Of a DNA stretch of 64,000 bases, positions 41,701 through 56,700 are shown in pieces. A program made the position numbers and the translations under genes. Every line of letters begins with the position of its first letter. The stretch's first letter is position 1. The notes under the pieces were generated by a model. The model had not been told where the DNA came from. It worked only from the letters and a program-made list of their open reading frames with translations, and did not search any database. Source of the stretch: Dendrolimus kikuchii (lineage: Eukaryota; Arthropoda; Insecta; Lepidoptera; Lasiocampidae); assembly GCA_019925095.2 (NCBI GenBank), contig CM034392.1:5406887-5470886 (forward strand), in the 5' to 3' direction.

Positions 41701-44700
41701 ACGGGCCAAACATCTTCTCGTGGTTATTTTCCACCTTTGATAGCTACTACCTGAAAAATGGCCCCGCTTTCAGCTTAGCGAGTATCCATTCCTTTCTAAG
41801 TTTATATTAAACTACCGATACTAAAAATTTCATCTTTCCTACAACCACGTCAGTCTGGGGTCACTGGGATCTTTATCTATCAAAGCAGGATGATTTTGAT
41901 TTATTAGTTACGTCATCAAAAAGTTGTGAAATTGTATTTTAGATATATTAATTTAATTTTAATTCTATAGTCTAAAGCCCTCGTAATTTTGTTTTATTTT
42001 TTTATGTAGTATTGTCATAAAAGGTTTATTATACCAACACAGAATAGCCTCTGGACTTTAAGACGACAAACCAAAAATTCCAATTTTTTTGAAAATTCAT
42101 TCGATGATTAACTGTTTTTTAGACAGTTGTAATTTTATAGGTAGATCCAAACATGACTTGCTTTTGGGCTTATGGCACTAACTTTGGCCAATGTAATAGT
42201 CAGTAAGTTTAAAAATGTTAATGTTTAACTAAAATGACGTAACAACATATACAAAATATATAATTACTGTTCATCGAAAATTAAATGAATCAGAGCAATG
42301 ATTCACCGCAAAGCTCTAAATGTATCACGTAATGAGGAAACTCGTTATATTAGTTATTAGTGACAGTTAAATGAAATTGCAAAACGCTGGAAACTAATTT
42401 TTATTAAAATACGTCCATTGAAGGTTTTTCTATAAGGGAAGTATACTTTAAAGAAGAGAAATCCTGCTGAAGGCAATTTAAAAAAATGTAAGTCGAGAAC
42501 ACGTTTCTTGTGGAGCGAGTATCCCGTGTCTGGGGGTTCGGGTTTTCCTAGTTCCCGAAAACGGCCGGTAACGGTATACCGTTCACGATAGGGTTGGCGA
42601 ATTTCACACTTTGGTAATCTAGATGTGCAGGCTCCGTTATGATTTATCCTTCGCAATTAACATATTATGACAATTGTAACAATATGCAAATTAGGACAGA
42701 AACACTAGTTAAGCGGTGTATGCATCCCAGCCAGCATTCAGACCCACGCCATTGAAATGAAACGCGGGTGTGCATTACCTACTCACCTAGCAAGATTATT
42801 CATAATTTATCTTTCAATCAGGCGCATTTAGAAGGGAGCCGGGTGGGCCATGACCACCCGAGGATGTTGGGTTACCGATTCGAAATTCTAGGCTGAACAC
42901 CTAAAAACTTCCCACAAAAATCATTGAAATAAAATAATTATCTATGTATTTTTTTTATTGCAGTAGTTCAGCAGACAGGCAGACGGCCCACTTGATGGAA
43001 AACGGTTACCATCGCCTATGGACATTTGCAACACCAATGGTGCTACAAATGCTTTGCTGCTCTCTTAAGGGAGACTGGAACCTGGTCACTAACCACGGAA
43101 CACAACAAAAGGTTATAGCGGCATACTCTAGACCAGGGGTGGTCGCCATCCAGTCGAGCAAATACCCTACCAAATGGCTGTTGGTTGTTTTGTCGCCTCT
43201 TACGACAGGCCACCCGGCCGCAGGAAATTGTATTTTCTCCGTTTCTGCACGGATAAAATATAATAATATACTTAGTTTTTATTACATGCTATATTATACA
43301 GTACATTCAGTGATTTTTTTTGTAGTAGACCTCAGCCTGAAAAGCCCTGAAAAATAGCCCTAGATACGCCAGTGCTTTGAACATCATTATAATAATCCAT
43401 TAATAAATATGAAAGGGACTTTGTGTAAATTTTTGTTTGTTTCTTCTGTACGGTCTTGGGCATGAACTAACATGACGACATTGTTGAACATGTATAGTCG
43501 ATAACAAGAATGAACGTAGAATACTTTTAAAGCACAACAATGATATTGTTTCCGCAGAATCCACATTCGAAATTCTCAGCAGTACATAATTCATATTCTT
43601 GGAATAAAACATACGACAAAGATACCTAGACGGTTAGCACTATATATCCATATTACCGTAAAGTCCTTAATGTTTATTCACGCGGAAAACGGGTCCAAAC
43701 AGCTATACGCTAAACAAATTTGAAGGGTGTCAACCATGTCGAAGTTTAGTCACTTGGATGAGTAATTCATTATGTTTTATGCTAGCTAGAACTGTTGGAA
43801 AAATCCCAATGAAAACATTAATAGGTAATATTGATGTAATGGAATACATCTATCAATGGACTAACCGTCCGGCTTAAAACAATAACTAATAGCTGTTGTC
43901 ATTGTTTTAAGAACTACGCTTACAAAATAACAAGTCTTCATCTAAAAATAGAGCTGGTGTCTACCTGGGACAACGAATTAGTATGGTAATTTTGCGAGGT
44001 ACCGTAGCCAGGTTTTTTGGACAGGTTACCCATAGAAGATGGTGAATTAGCTCCAATATTTATAGTGTTAAGGGATACAGAATACAATATTACTATTATT
44101 AATTAATGACAATCTAACAAATGTTGTATCTGCTATGGGTCGTCGTCAGCCAACCGTGGTCCACTGCTGGACGTAGGCCTCCCAAGTTTGTGCCACTTAT
44201 CTAGGTCCTCCGCTCTTCTCATCACAGATCGTCGGTTTATCGGGCTGGTGGGCGTTCTACACTGTTTGCCGAGACGCGGTCTCCACTCTAGACTCGTCTG
44301 CTCCATTGGCCATCGATCCTGCCACAAATATGGCCGGCCCACAATGTAACGGCTTAACAACCCACACTGAGTCTTGGCCTCCAAAACGAGAATTTTAGAC
44401 CAACGGTCATGCTCACAAGATCAGATTTTATTCCATGCTATCAACTTACACAAAAAATCTTCTGTTACGAAAGCGCAGAAGAGAATAAATTGTTCAATAT
44501 TTACGTTTATATACTATGTTAGCTTTAATTTTTAGACAGATCCATTCTTAACAATTCTTTAAGCTAATTGTTCTATTAGATTGAAGTGAGTCATATATAT
44601 ATCACAAAACGGACTGTCTGACTTCGTCTATTTCTACAGATTTAAATCGATAAGTTAACATAAAAATAGCTTCTATTTATAACCACATTAGTGGCCCACT

Positions 44701-47700
44701 TTAATCTCTCCGTTGTTATACCAGAAAAATAACAATCGACTCTGATTCGTTTATTGCGATCTATTTTTATATACAATCTGACTCATGTAGATAACGTTGT
44801 TTGTCTCATAATTGGATTGTGTCCGAGAGAAAGCTTTTAGCATGGTTTCTCAGTTTTATTTACTATATCGAGGAAAGTTGTTTTATATTGAGGGTCTTCG
44901 ATTTTGAATTGGGCAAGAAATTATTAAGCTCAAAAATACACCCAAATTTCAATAGAGAAGATGGTTGGCAAGTACCACCTGTTTGGGAGCCGATCATCAA
45001 AACTATTAAGACCCAAACCCAGCAAAAACCAACTGCTAGACCTCAAGACATTATGATCTCTTTCTGCGTGCACCGGAACACAAACCAACTTGATTAATAA
45101 TTTCTTTTTATTTTACCTCTAATAATTTTAAATAATATTAAAATGGGTTAAATTTTAATATTATTTAAAATTATTAGATGTTTGCCGAAGAGTTTCTTTC
45201 GCCGCTTCTTCTTTTCAAGCCACAACATGTTGCGAAGCGGTGGTAAATTAGATTAGGCTCCCATAGAGTAAGTAATAACCATAAACAAAATTAAAACTAA
45301 ATAATTAAAATGAACAAGTTGGCGGTAGGCTAAATAAAAACATTAACAATACTTATTGACACTTGACAACTTTGTCTTCCGTGATCACGGCTACTGAAAA
45401 GTGGCTGAAACGTCGGAATAATAAAAATCAAATCAATTGCCGCACTTAAAAACGTTAAAATGTAGTTTTATTATCTAAAGGATTGAGTTCAAAAAACCGC
45501 TGTTTACACGGTAGTAGCAGTATTGATCATTCTTTACTGATTGTTTTTCAGATGGATATATAAAATGTTTGCAGCCGCAGCAATTTATATAGTAGAGCAA
45601 GCTGACAAGAAGTCAACGTGTGAAACATCACAATATTGTCGGAGCGCTTCAAGACTCTTTAATGTGTGCATAAAAAATCCGCAATACAAGGTTGACTGCT
45701 AACGAGCAAAATATGCCAAGTGGGCCTGTACACGTTGGGCGAAGACGCTGGCCCCAATATATTAACGTAAGTAACGGGTATTACAAAGATTAATTTAAAC
45801 AGCTTGGGTAATGTAAACAATCCATATGCTTTATTATACCAGTAGATGTCCCCTGCTGAAGTTTTTAATATGTATTTTCAAGTATAAACTACGTTAATTA
45901 TGCTCACAATATCAACACAATATTTACAAAAATAATATAATTTATATAATTCAAGAAAAGTTACCGCTTAAAGCAATCTGTTCTACACAATCTAATACAA
46001 ACTGCTAATCACAAGGAGAATACTTAGCTTAGATCATCTTACATTCCATGTCATAATTACATTATGCCACGTATTACTAAATCTGAACGAACTTTGAGAA
46101 TTTCCAATATTGTTGAGAGGTTGATTGAACATGACATTAAAGACTCAAAATGGAATTCGGTATCAAAATACAAAACGAAAAAACCAAGCTCATACATAAC
46201 TAATGAATACATTTGGTTTCTGCTTCTGTGTAGGTGTACCAATACTTAAACACATACCAAATAGTAAGTAGCACGCATAACACGATATTGATGAACTTAA
46301 TGACCCTAATTAAGATTGCAGATTTGAATTTACTTTTCCTATTTAAAAACTGTCAACGAATCTAACAGTTCAACAAACTTTGTTATTATTAAATTTGTGT
46401 TCTGTAATCACCTTAAGCACTGGTGATTGCGTTAAATAATCTTTCCGCCGTCCAAGTACCTAATTATGGTCATTGTATTACGACACGGAATTCCACTTTA
46501 AAGATGTTTGAACTGCAAGAAGTTACGAAGTTACTTATTGTTTTAATGATGACTAGGTTTCGTGATATGGTATTGTGTTATATAAAAACGGAGTAATAAA
46601 ATATAATGTACACAATAGAAAGGTTTTACCTTCTATGTTGTTTGTAAAGTATAAATGAACTAAGAAAAGAGCAAGGAAAATTGTTAGTAGTCAAGTTGAA
46701 GAACTATGGACTTTATAATCAAAATAGTATGTAAGTTTGCTTAGTCATCGACCGAATTGCATTTTGAATTCACAATTCAGGATCTTCTAATGAAATACGA
46801 GCTATTAAATTCTTGGGAATTTTAAGTCAGATAGTATATTAAATTACACAAATAAAATATTGAATTTAACCTTTTGGGTGGCTTATTTTCAATTTCAAAA
46901 TTGTGTTTTCCGAACAATTTTGATCGCGTTGGCTAACGCATAAGGAACCACATGTTTGGGATTAAGATAAACAATTTATTAAACGCAGCATCGAAAACTG
47001 TAGCAGACTATATATAACACATTCTTCACAAGAGCATTGTCATTTATAGGTTGGAATAAATGTAATAGGTTTACTTAATGTCTCGAAAGGATGTGCCTAT
47101 TAGCTCCATGAGACGTCTTGTGTCAAAGGTCGTCCAGGTTCCGAGTACGCCAATTGCCTTTATACGAATGACCGAGATATTTTCTTATGACGTCATATTC
47201 ACGGCTTCAAACAAAATTGCTGATATAGGTATGTATATATTATATTATTTTGATTCTGGTGAGCTAAGTCGTGGTAGCCGAGTGGCAAACACATTTGCGA
47301 CTCAGCTCATTACAATTTAGTTTTATATGAACATTGTTTCAATTACTATGTCCTGATAATGACTCAAAACGTGATGAAAAACGCATTTCGAGATACACAA
47401 TATATAATATATCCGGTTTGAACTAGAGTGGCGGGTATACAATCCATCTCCTGAAAACGGGGAGGTCCAAACTCAGCAGTTGAAAATTTCTGGCCTAATA
47501 TTATAATACCGTTGCGTCAATTTTCCGTTTCTCTAACTCGCATCCTGATCAATAACGCTATATTATGATCTATTCTAGATATTTTAGTCAAAAAAGATGA
47601 TCCACAACGCTTAGTGTATTTTAGTATAGACGTTGCTTTGAAAGCGGTTTGAATCTGATTCGAAATGCATAATGGAATAAATATTTAATTTAAAAATAAT

Positions 47701-50700
47701 GCAGTAATTGGGTGATGGTATATTCTAAAACCTTTTGAACACAAGTAGTGAATTTTGTAGAAGGTTACCTTTTTGAATTGTGGTTGGACCAGTCGACATC
47801 GATCATGGCTTCATGGCCTGTTCGCCATGAAAGGACGGTGAGGTGCAGTTCAAAAGTACACACGACAATTCAAATATAAACGAGCATTGAAAGTAGTTTA
47901 CGAACGCATGATGAAAACTGGTTTAATATATTAAACATCTACGTGCAATCATATTGTACTTCATATGTCTAAATAATTCAACTTGTTTGTTTGGATGTTG
48001 CATAAAAATGGGTTTGACACTGACAATGGTTAATAACAGGTAAAACTTGCAAGGAAATTATATTTAACTACTACCAAACCTTCAAGGCTATATTGCATAT
48101 TATCTTGAGCGTCGGCATTATGCACAAGATACTTAACAGGGTACTCAAGTGAGATACTAATATAGCTAAATGTGATTTCTTTAACATATCAAGGGCCCAA
48201 TTCTGCTATTATTATCTCTTTAAGATTTCGATATTCTGTTAATTTCAATGGCGTGTCGTGGTCGTGGCATGCCACTATCATTATAAATGTTTATAAGCGA
48301 AACTCGCGAAATAAATGTTTAAAATTTACTAGAATACGAATTTTTGACACTATCGCAATGGAATCGTACTTTTACTATCTTCGCAATGCCAACATTTTGA
48401 AATAGCAAAATTAGGTTCCTGGTATTTTAATTCAAACCTTATGATGGTGGATGAACGGACACAAAATTTATATTTACCCTAAATTCCAACACTATTCAAA
48501 ACCTTGCGAGAGAAATGAAACGTGACTTATTGATTAAATTATGGATGTATGGACAAAGATTGTTTATTTGTAACCAGAGAATTCTTGCAACGTTTTAAGA
48601 GTAAATAGCATTCGAAGAGATTGTCGCAAACAGTTTTGAGTTTTAACCTTGGTTATGAATTTATTTCTCTTGATAGAAAACATGTGATTATGATCACGTC
48701 GTGTTGGCCTTATAGTCAATTTAATACAGACAGGTTAAAGTTTTTATACACTGTCACGCCTCGTTGCATTTCTTCAGTTTATATTTTTCTAACTTCAAGT
48801 ACAAATATCAGACTACAGACTCAAATAGCTACCAACATATTTTAAACAAGGACTTATAAAACTTCATCGAAGTACGTTGGTAACATGTATGATGTTGCTG
48901 ATCCTAGGCCACGATAATCATTTTCCATCTGATTACCGTGGCCTAAGAGGTAATCTGTTGTACCTATAATTTTGATAGTTTACAGTTCGGAACTGTGACG
49001 GCTGAGAAGATTTTTTTCTAAACAAAACTAGTTTATATTGATGTCAGCTATTGATTCATACGAGTTTTATACGCGGTCATATTTAAAATAGAAGTTAAAC
49101 CTAGACAATAAAAGTTATTATAAGTTAAAATTTTAAAAAGCCTTTAGATGCTTTACTAATACCAATTAAACTGTAAAGTCGATGAAAGAAATGACAACGT
49201 ATCGTATGTACAAACATAATGCGTTGTCCGTATGTACTTACTTTCACTAAAGGTAAAGGAAATTTCTAGACAGATTATATGGACAGTGCATGGAAGTTTC
49301 CACTTGTCTGACTCAGAAAAATAATATTGCGTTATGTTTTGCAATGTAGCAGTAGTAATCTCACATTTTTTTGTAGAATTAACACATTTAATCGTTTTGT
49401 TAAAAGTAAATGGGGAAATTTTTAACAACGGTCTGTTTGCCGATAAGCGAGAAACACTTTCATAAACAAAATTATTTATCAATGGAGACCAATGAGGATT
49501 TATATATGAAAATAAACTGCAGTATAATAATGTGATGAAGCAAAATGTTCACGAAACACGGTACTTTTTAAGGCACGTAAAAGTTGGCTTATTATAAGAG
49601 TTTTAATACTCACAGTAACGATCATGCAGTGGTTCTCCTTGACAGCACCGCAGCATCCGAAAAAGGCAACAATGAAGACAATAATGCCCACGATGATGAA
49701 AGCGATTGGCCCCGAGGTGTAGAACTTCTCATCGGTCAGGTCGATGTATGGCGATGAGCTGACGAGGGATTTAATACCCACTATGAGGATTATCAGACCT
49801 GTGACCTGGAGATAAAATAATACTCGATAAAAAATAGAAACTGTCAATCCTTTCGGAGCTAATAAATCGTTATTGTTATACTTTTAATAAGGCTTAAATG
49901 CGTTAACTGTGTGGACTTAATTATAGCGTAAAAGTGCATAGACAACGATTAAAAATAGATTTTTTATTTCTCATATTCTGAAAGTACGCTTTGGAATTGC
50001 CTGATCACAGGGATGAAAACAGCACTTTTTTACAGTCACAATTTTGTAACACCTTTCTATATTTGTAAATTACTTTTCAGTAAATTTTTAATTTACATAA
50101 ATTTGAGCTAAATATTTACCTATCATCAGTGACAAAAAAAATACTGGCTAGTAGAATGCCACAGAAAAAAAACTACGTTTCATATGTGACGTACGTGATG
50201 ACGTTTCATCAGATTTAGGTATGGATTTAACGCCTGATTTTATTAGAGAAGTAGTTGTTTGTTTAACTATCAGTTTTTACTTACTTTCCCCATATTCGAA
50301 ATGAAAAGCAAATTATCAGCCTCGGGTAAAAGGCCTATTTATCCGCTCGAATTATTAGAGCCTTCGCCAAGATCTTGCGCCAAACCATCTCGTGCCTAGA
50401 TAGGTCACTTTCACTTCTCTTGTAACAATCTACTATTAATGATCTTTTAATATGCAGCCGGTTTTATAAGTTATTTACATAGGCGACTGCTGTTCTTGCG
50501 CATTTTTCGTGTTTATCGAATTACTATATTCTTCAGGAGAGCTATTTGTATGGGCTGTGTTAATTTCCTATTGCTAATTATTCAACAAGGTTAACTTGCC
50601 AATTATCTAACAATGTGCGCATTACTTCTTTGATAAATTACGTTATTGCCGCGAAATCGTAGTTCAATGTAAGTCAATGTCAAAAACATTTTAACGAATC

Positions 50701-53700
50701 GAGTCCGTTTGATAACGAGATGAAATACTAGCACAATGGGGCTAAACATTTTCAGCTATTGTGGTTAACTCAATAGTTTATTTTAAGATATAGGGCAAAA
50801 CACACTTAAGAGAAATTTTGATATACGGTATACATTATAATTATATAATATTCTGTTGCAATATAGTTAACATTCATTAATTATAGAAAGATCAAAAATT
50901 CTTGAAATTCAAGACTTGTAGGATATCAACTCAGAGAATTAGATATACCGTCGTTAATTGTATTCATCATGTATAAAAACTATACACCACTCTTACTTTC
51001 ATATTTTCCCAATCATTTAGCACGGTATATGTCATTCCTTCCATGGAATGAAAGCCAGTCCATCGATTTATATAAAAAAAATAATACTTATGTTAGAATA
51101 TAATGGTGCCACAGGAATTGTGGGTTATAGTCGCAATAAATATTTTTGTCTAAATATTAACAGGTACAAATTGATGTATTGGTATGTAGATTGGCTGGTA
51201 TTCAAGTGCCATGAATAACCAATGCAGTCTGTACTGCTCGAGCAATGTAAATACGGCCTTGACCTGCTACACCTAAACAAATGTTATGGTATGATATCTT
51301 CACAAAAAGCTATAATTTGACGGACAAAATCTGAAATTTTAAAATGCGAATTGCACAAGCGCAAGGAACAGGTTGAAGCTATCGCTAGACGAGTATTCAT
51401 TTGCTAGCATTAACGAATTGGCCACAAGTAGTACATGTCAATTCAAAAATTATAACATTTCTAAATTTATAAACATAGTTTTATTAATTATATATTAAAT
51501 ACAGAATTAAAAGAATGTCAACAATATAGGATAAATCAAATGTCAGAGCCAAAAATATAAATATAATCATTTACCTAATAAAATCCCTAATGTCATAAAA
51601 AGTAGTGAGCGAATTGCGCCGCCGACCGCGTGCATCGTTCGCTGCTAATCGGCCGCTCAATAAGTCGACAAGCAAAATTCCGCGAACTGCGTAAATTACG
51701 CGCTGTATGGACACTGCTCCATTTACAAATTATAGAGAGACAAACTGGAAGCAAACAGCCGCTCACTGTTCGTCTAATGGGGGACACAGTCTAAGGCGTC
51801 ATAACTTCCGTCGCATACGCTACGTAGACTCAAACGCCGATGTATTCAGCAGTTATCAGTACTAGATAATATCATAACCTGGTTTCATTTTTATCATTAT
51901 ATGAACAAATACAAAATGATTAGGATATCACAACAAACAAAAGAACAAATCATCAAAACCTATTATTTTACTTATCAGCTGTTTATGTTTAAGTTAGTTA
52001 TTTACAATTTTAATGTAATTAATTTACTTCTTTTCACGCGACTTCTTTCACATAACTTACAGATTGGAGTCTTATATAAACTACGTAAATCATTTTTAAA
52101 ATAAATAATTATTTTCATTTATATTTATAAACATTAAAATGAAAAAATTAAAATAAACAGTTAATCTATAGCTTAATTTTTTTTAGATATAATAAACAGG
52201 ATACAAATCACAGTCAGCTGGGGGAACATTCCCAAAATGCTGGCCGCATTACCACATTGGATGGCAACGTTTATACGTTGCCCAAAATAAAGGCTAGCCT
52301 TTTGATCGTGTTAGACCTCTATCAACTATCTACATGGTTGATCGAAACCTATCTACATAGGTCTCGATAAAGGCGGTGAGCTTCTGAACCCCATAACCCT
52401 AGAGTTTCATCACCATAAGCCACAAATGTCCGCTGCTAACGCATGCATATTTGCGGCTATTTCTGTTATTTATTCAAAAGTACCATAATATATTAAGATA
52501 CCAAATTTCACGACACATTTCGCTGTAGAATGTTTACCTATAAAATTCCAATTTACTTGAATTTTGACTATGGACTTAAAGGCCCGGATTGCATTTTTCG
52601 AAAAACAGACCGATAACACATTCCTCAACACTTCTGTATGCATAATGAATATGGAGGCAAAACATTTATTTCTACTGTGCGTTTTTTATATTGTAAATGA
52701 CGTAGGAAACAGAGGAGTTTGTCCTCCAGAATGGGGGAAATCAAGTTGAATAATTCAACTGTACATTATCAGAAGTGTATCATAAATACATACATAACTT
52801 CACGCCAGTTCCCTTGCGGGGTAGGCACGAACAATGGAGCGCCATTCAGGCTTATTCTTACACACCTCACTTGCTTCTTTGACATTCATAACTCTTGTCA
52901 TGCACGCTCGTCTGTTCTTAAGGCTTCTAACATCACCTTCTGCTAGTACACGATCAATTTGATCATGGAAGTGTGTCGTGGCCTTCCACGACTTCTGCAT
53001 CCATCCACTTTTGCATTGTATATCTGTTTATTCATTCTTTCATCATGCATTCTCTCTACATGTCCGAACCACCGGAGCCTATCTAAAGCCTATGCCTTTA
53101 AGTCCATAGTCAAAATTCAAGTAAATTGGAATTTTTTAGGTAAACATTCTACAGCGAAATGTGTCGTGAAATTTGGTATCTTAATATATTATGGTACTTT
53201 TGAGAAGTGTATCAAATGAGAAATAAATAAAATGACAGCTTGTGATAATACTCAAGGCTTTGAACACTCGTGTACATAAGCTGGTACCTTTATACTCTCC
53301 TCTTGACTACATTTGAAGTTAGTAGCTGAGCTGTCTTAAATATAAAAAGAGTACTCTATACAAGATCTACCAGGAGCACTGTAAAGATTCAGCAGCTGTT
53401 TAGCATTATCTTGTGTATCCAACGCATGCCCAAATGTGTCTGAGCTGTTTTACATGAATACTTATGAAATGAAAGAGAGTGTCGGGGTGAAGGTAAGGAA
53501 AGGAATGCTCCGGTGGTTCGGGCATGTGGAAAGAATGCATGATGAAAGAATGACTAAACAGATATACAATGCAAAAGGGGATGGATGCAGAAGTCGTGGA
53601 AGGCCACGAAACACCTTCCATGATCAAATTGATCGTGTACTAGCAGGTGATGTCGAGCCTTAAGAACAGACGAGCGTGCAAGAGTTATGAATGTCAAAGA

Positions 53701-56700
53701 AGCAAGTGAGGTGTGTAAGAATAAGCCTGAATGGCGCTCTGTTGTCCGTGCCTACCCCGCAAGGGAACTGGCGTGAAGTTATGTATGTACTTATTGAGAA
53801 AGATATACAGGTAATTCAATAAAAAAAAACAAGGCTAGTATTGAAAGTGTTTAGTTTACAACATTTTTATAGAAATTTGAGACAAAAATCTTTCCTTTTT
53901 ATTTACTAAAATACCTAGACCATATTTATCAATGTATACAAATAAAGATTCATACATATACATATATAGTAGTGACAGTGACTATGTAGTATGATTATTA
54001 AATAACATTATTTCATTGTTATGATGATATTTAATTTTGATATCCCTGCTCCATCTGAGATTACGTTAATGTTAGTGATTGTGCGATTCACTTATAGCAT
54101 TAAAAATAACGCAGTTAATTATTAGTTGCATTAGTGTATAGTGTAAACTCTATATAACGACACTGAAGGGACTGTACATTTTATGACGTTATAGAGAACT
54201 GTGGTTAAATGGAGAGAAGTCTGTTATTTTTGTCTGACGTCTTTTGCTGCACCAGTTGTTTTGTTGTATTTTTTTACTTATTTTATTCATATCTTGCGAT
54301 ATTGCGGCTTCTTGATGATAAAGGAAGTACTTAGAAATTCCGGTATTTCGGAATTTCTTGGAAAATTCGGTATACATGCCGATGTCGTGCCCAGTCGAGT
54401 TTATTACGGGCTAGGATAATAAAGCGATAAAAGAACTTACATCGCCGCGCAGCTTTTACTAATTTTGGCAACTTAAAAGGTACTTTTTATTACTTAATTG
54501 TTGTCGTTATTGAGAGTGGGTGTTCAGCTACATAGAGTGTATCATTGTATAGAAGACAAGCTAAACCAATCAAAGCCAAGTGATTTCGATGCTTAAGGGA
54601 GTTCGTCAATGTTTAACATTATTAACAATGAATAACAATGTCGTATCACAAATAACGTATTAAAACCATTAATACATCTTCTTGAAATGGACACTAACAC
54701 TATCCCAGATGTAGCATGAGAAAAACATTGTTTATTTTCACCCATCATTATGATGACTCATAACATGGTTATTAATGTCACTACTGAACGTGATTTGTTT
54801 ACATCAGCCATTGTTGGTAATTGTTTTTATGACAGTCTAATGAAACATGTCAACAATAGTTTGTGAAGAATTAAACATACAGATAATATAAACATTTAGC
54901 TTAAATTTTTCAGCAGACAGAAAATCCTAAAGTTCAATTTTATAAAAAAAATATTATTGTAATAAAATTAAGGAATGCCTGAAAGAGATCATTTTTAATA
55001 ATAAGGCCACCCACTGCAGTATCTTTTATCTTTTTCTACTTCTGTTTTGGTGTACAATAATCAATTATCTATATATTTTTTAGACACAAATATAGTGACA
55101 CCTACTAGATAGTGCTGCAAGCTGCAAATAATGTAATTAGTTTTGCCTATCTATCACTGCAGAATCTGGCTTTCCTTTCACTTGTCCCAATCATTTGGAG
55201 ACAGCACAATATATGTGGCATAAAGAAAAATCTAGATATTTGATCATTAAAAAACAAATGTCTATGTAAATGACTAATCAAAGTCTAGAAAATTTCGAGG
55301 AGGATCATTAAAGGACTATTTATTCTTTTTCTAGTATTTAGTAGTATGTGCATTTTTACATGAAATTAATGAACTCCTTAATTAATTCTGATGTCTGATA
55401 ATGGTTGACTGTTTAGTTTTAATATAAAATTGAGTTCATGCAGATCACTTAAAATCTTTTTATCATACAGGTTTTTAAATCCTTCTATCCTTATCCTTCT
55501 ATAAACCCTTGGTAAGAATGGCTCAATATTACAATGAAGTATCAAAAAACAGCCCTAATTCAGATGTTTTTGAGTCAAACTTCCAAAAATTCCACCTAAG
55601 TAATAAATAAATAATAAGCAGTGGTTGACTTTGGAATTTCGCACCCTAAATCAGGGGGTGGAGGGTGTACGGGAGTCACCCCCCCCCCCCCCCCATGTCC
55701 GTTTGCCCGAGATGCTTAGTTTTTTTAAATTTAAAAAACAAAGAAGCCCCGAATTTTAGTACAAATTCCATAGTACCTCATTGGTAAGGTAGGTCACCCC
55801 CTCCACCATTTTCGGCTGCTGTATTATTTTATTTTTAAAAATAGAGGGGTCTTTATTACTATTTGTATGGGGTAGACTTAGGTGGGAGGGGAGCTCCACT
55901 TTTAAGGCAGATCTGAATTCTGTCCTTATATGTTAGAAAGCTAAGGTTATTTTTTTTGACAACCCAGAAATCGCTGCTCTTACCTTCCATTTTAAAAATA
56001 AAATACACATCTTCAGCAGACAGCTATGGCAGCAGGTACTCCCCAGTCTCTTAATTCTGCCCTATTAAGGAGACTTATAATGAAATTTGTTCCAAATCCT
56101 CTCCCCGCCCCATTAACACAGTTTAAAAAAAACTATGTATCTCCAGCAGCTGGAATAGGTGGAGGATGTGACTGCCATATACCATATGCCCCCTCTCCTC
56201 GATTCAGGGTGTGAAATTCTGAAGTTTTTCTATAAATAGTAGTTTCTTTTTCCATATTATACTTTTGTCTAAATACTCTTGGTACTACAAAGAGTGTAAT
56301 TGTAATTGTGATTGTTAGATTATTTTTAAGTTGATTTTGTTTGTGTACATACTTTTAAGTTACAACCTAGGTCTACATTATTTTACTTTAAAGCTCTATT
56401 TTCTTTAAAATTGTAATTTGTTGTGTAAATAAATTAAAAAATTAATAAATAAAACATGATGAGCTGTGCACATATACCAATAAATTAAAAAAAAAACTAG
56501 TATAAGTTTTATTCCCTTTTCTTTTACACTCTCCCAATAATTTAGGATTGCCGCAATATATCCTTTGCATCTACTCTAACATAGCATTTTCCCTATTCCT
56601 CACACCACAAATATTCAATCATCCTTCACCATCTTTTTTGGTCTACCTATACTCTTACATCCATCAATCCTGCAGCCATCTGTTGCATATTCCAAGGCTC

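Noticed and set aside
44801..45097. 98-codon plus-strand open frame ending near [15 protein letters not shown]
   Set aside because: Looked exon-like, but I recognise no family, and no splice context or second exon supports it.
47262..47310. Possible tRNA gene
   Set aside because: Only an A-box-like head; no cloverleaf or correctly spaced B box.
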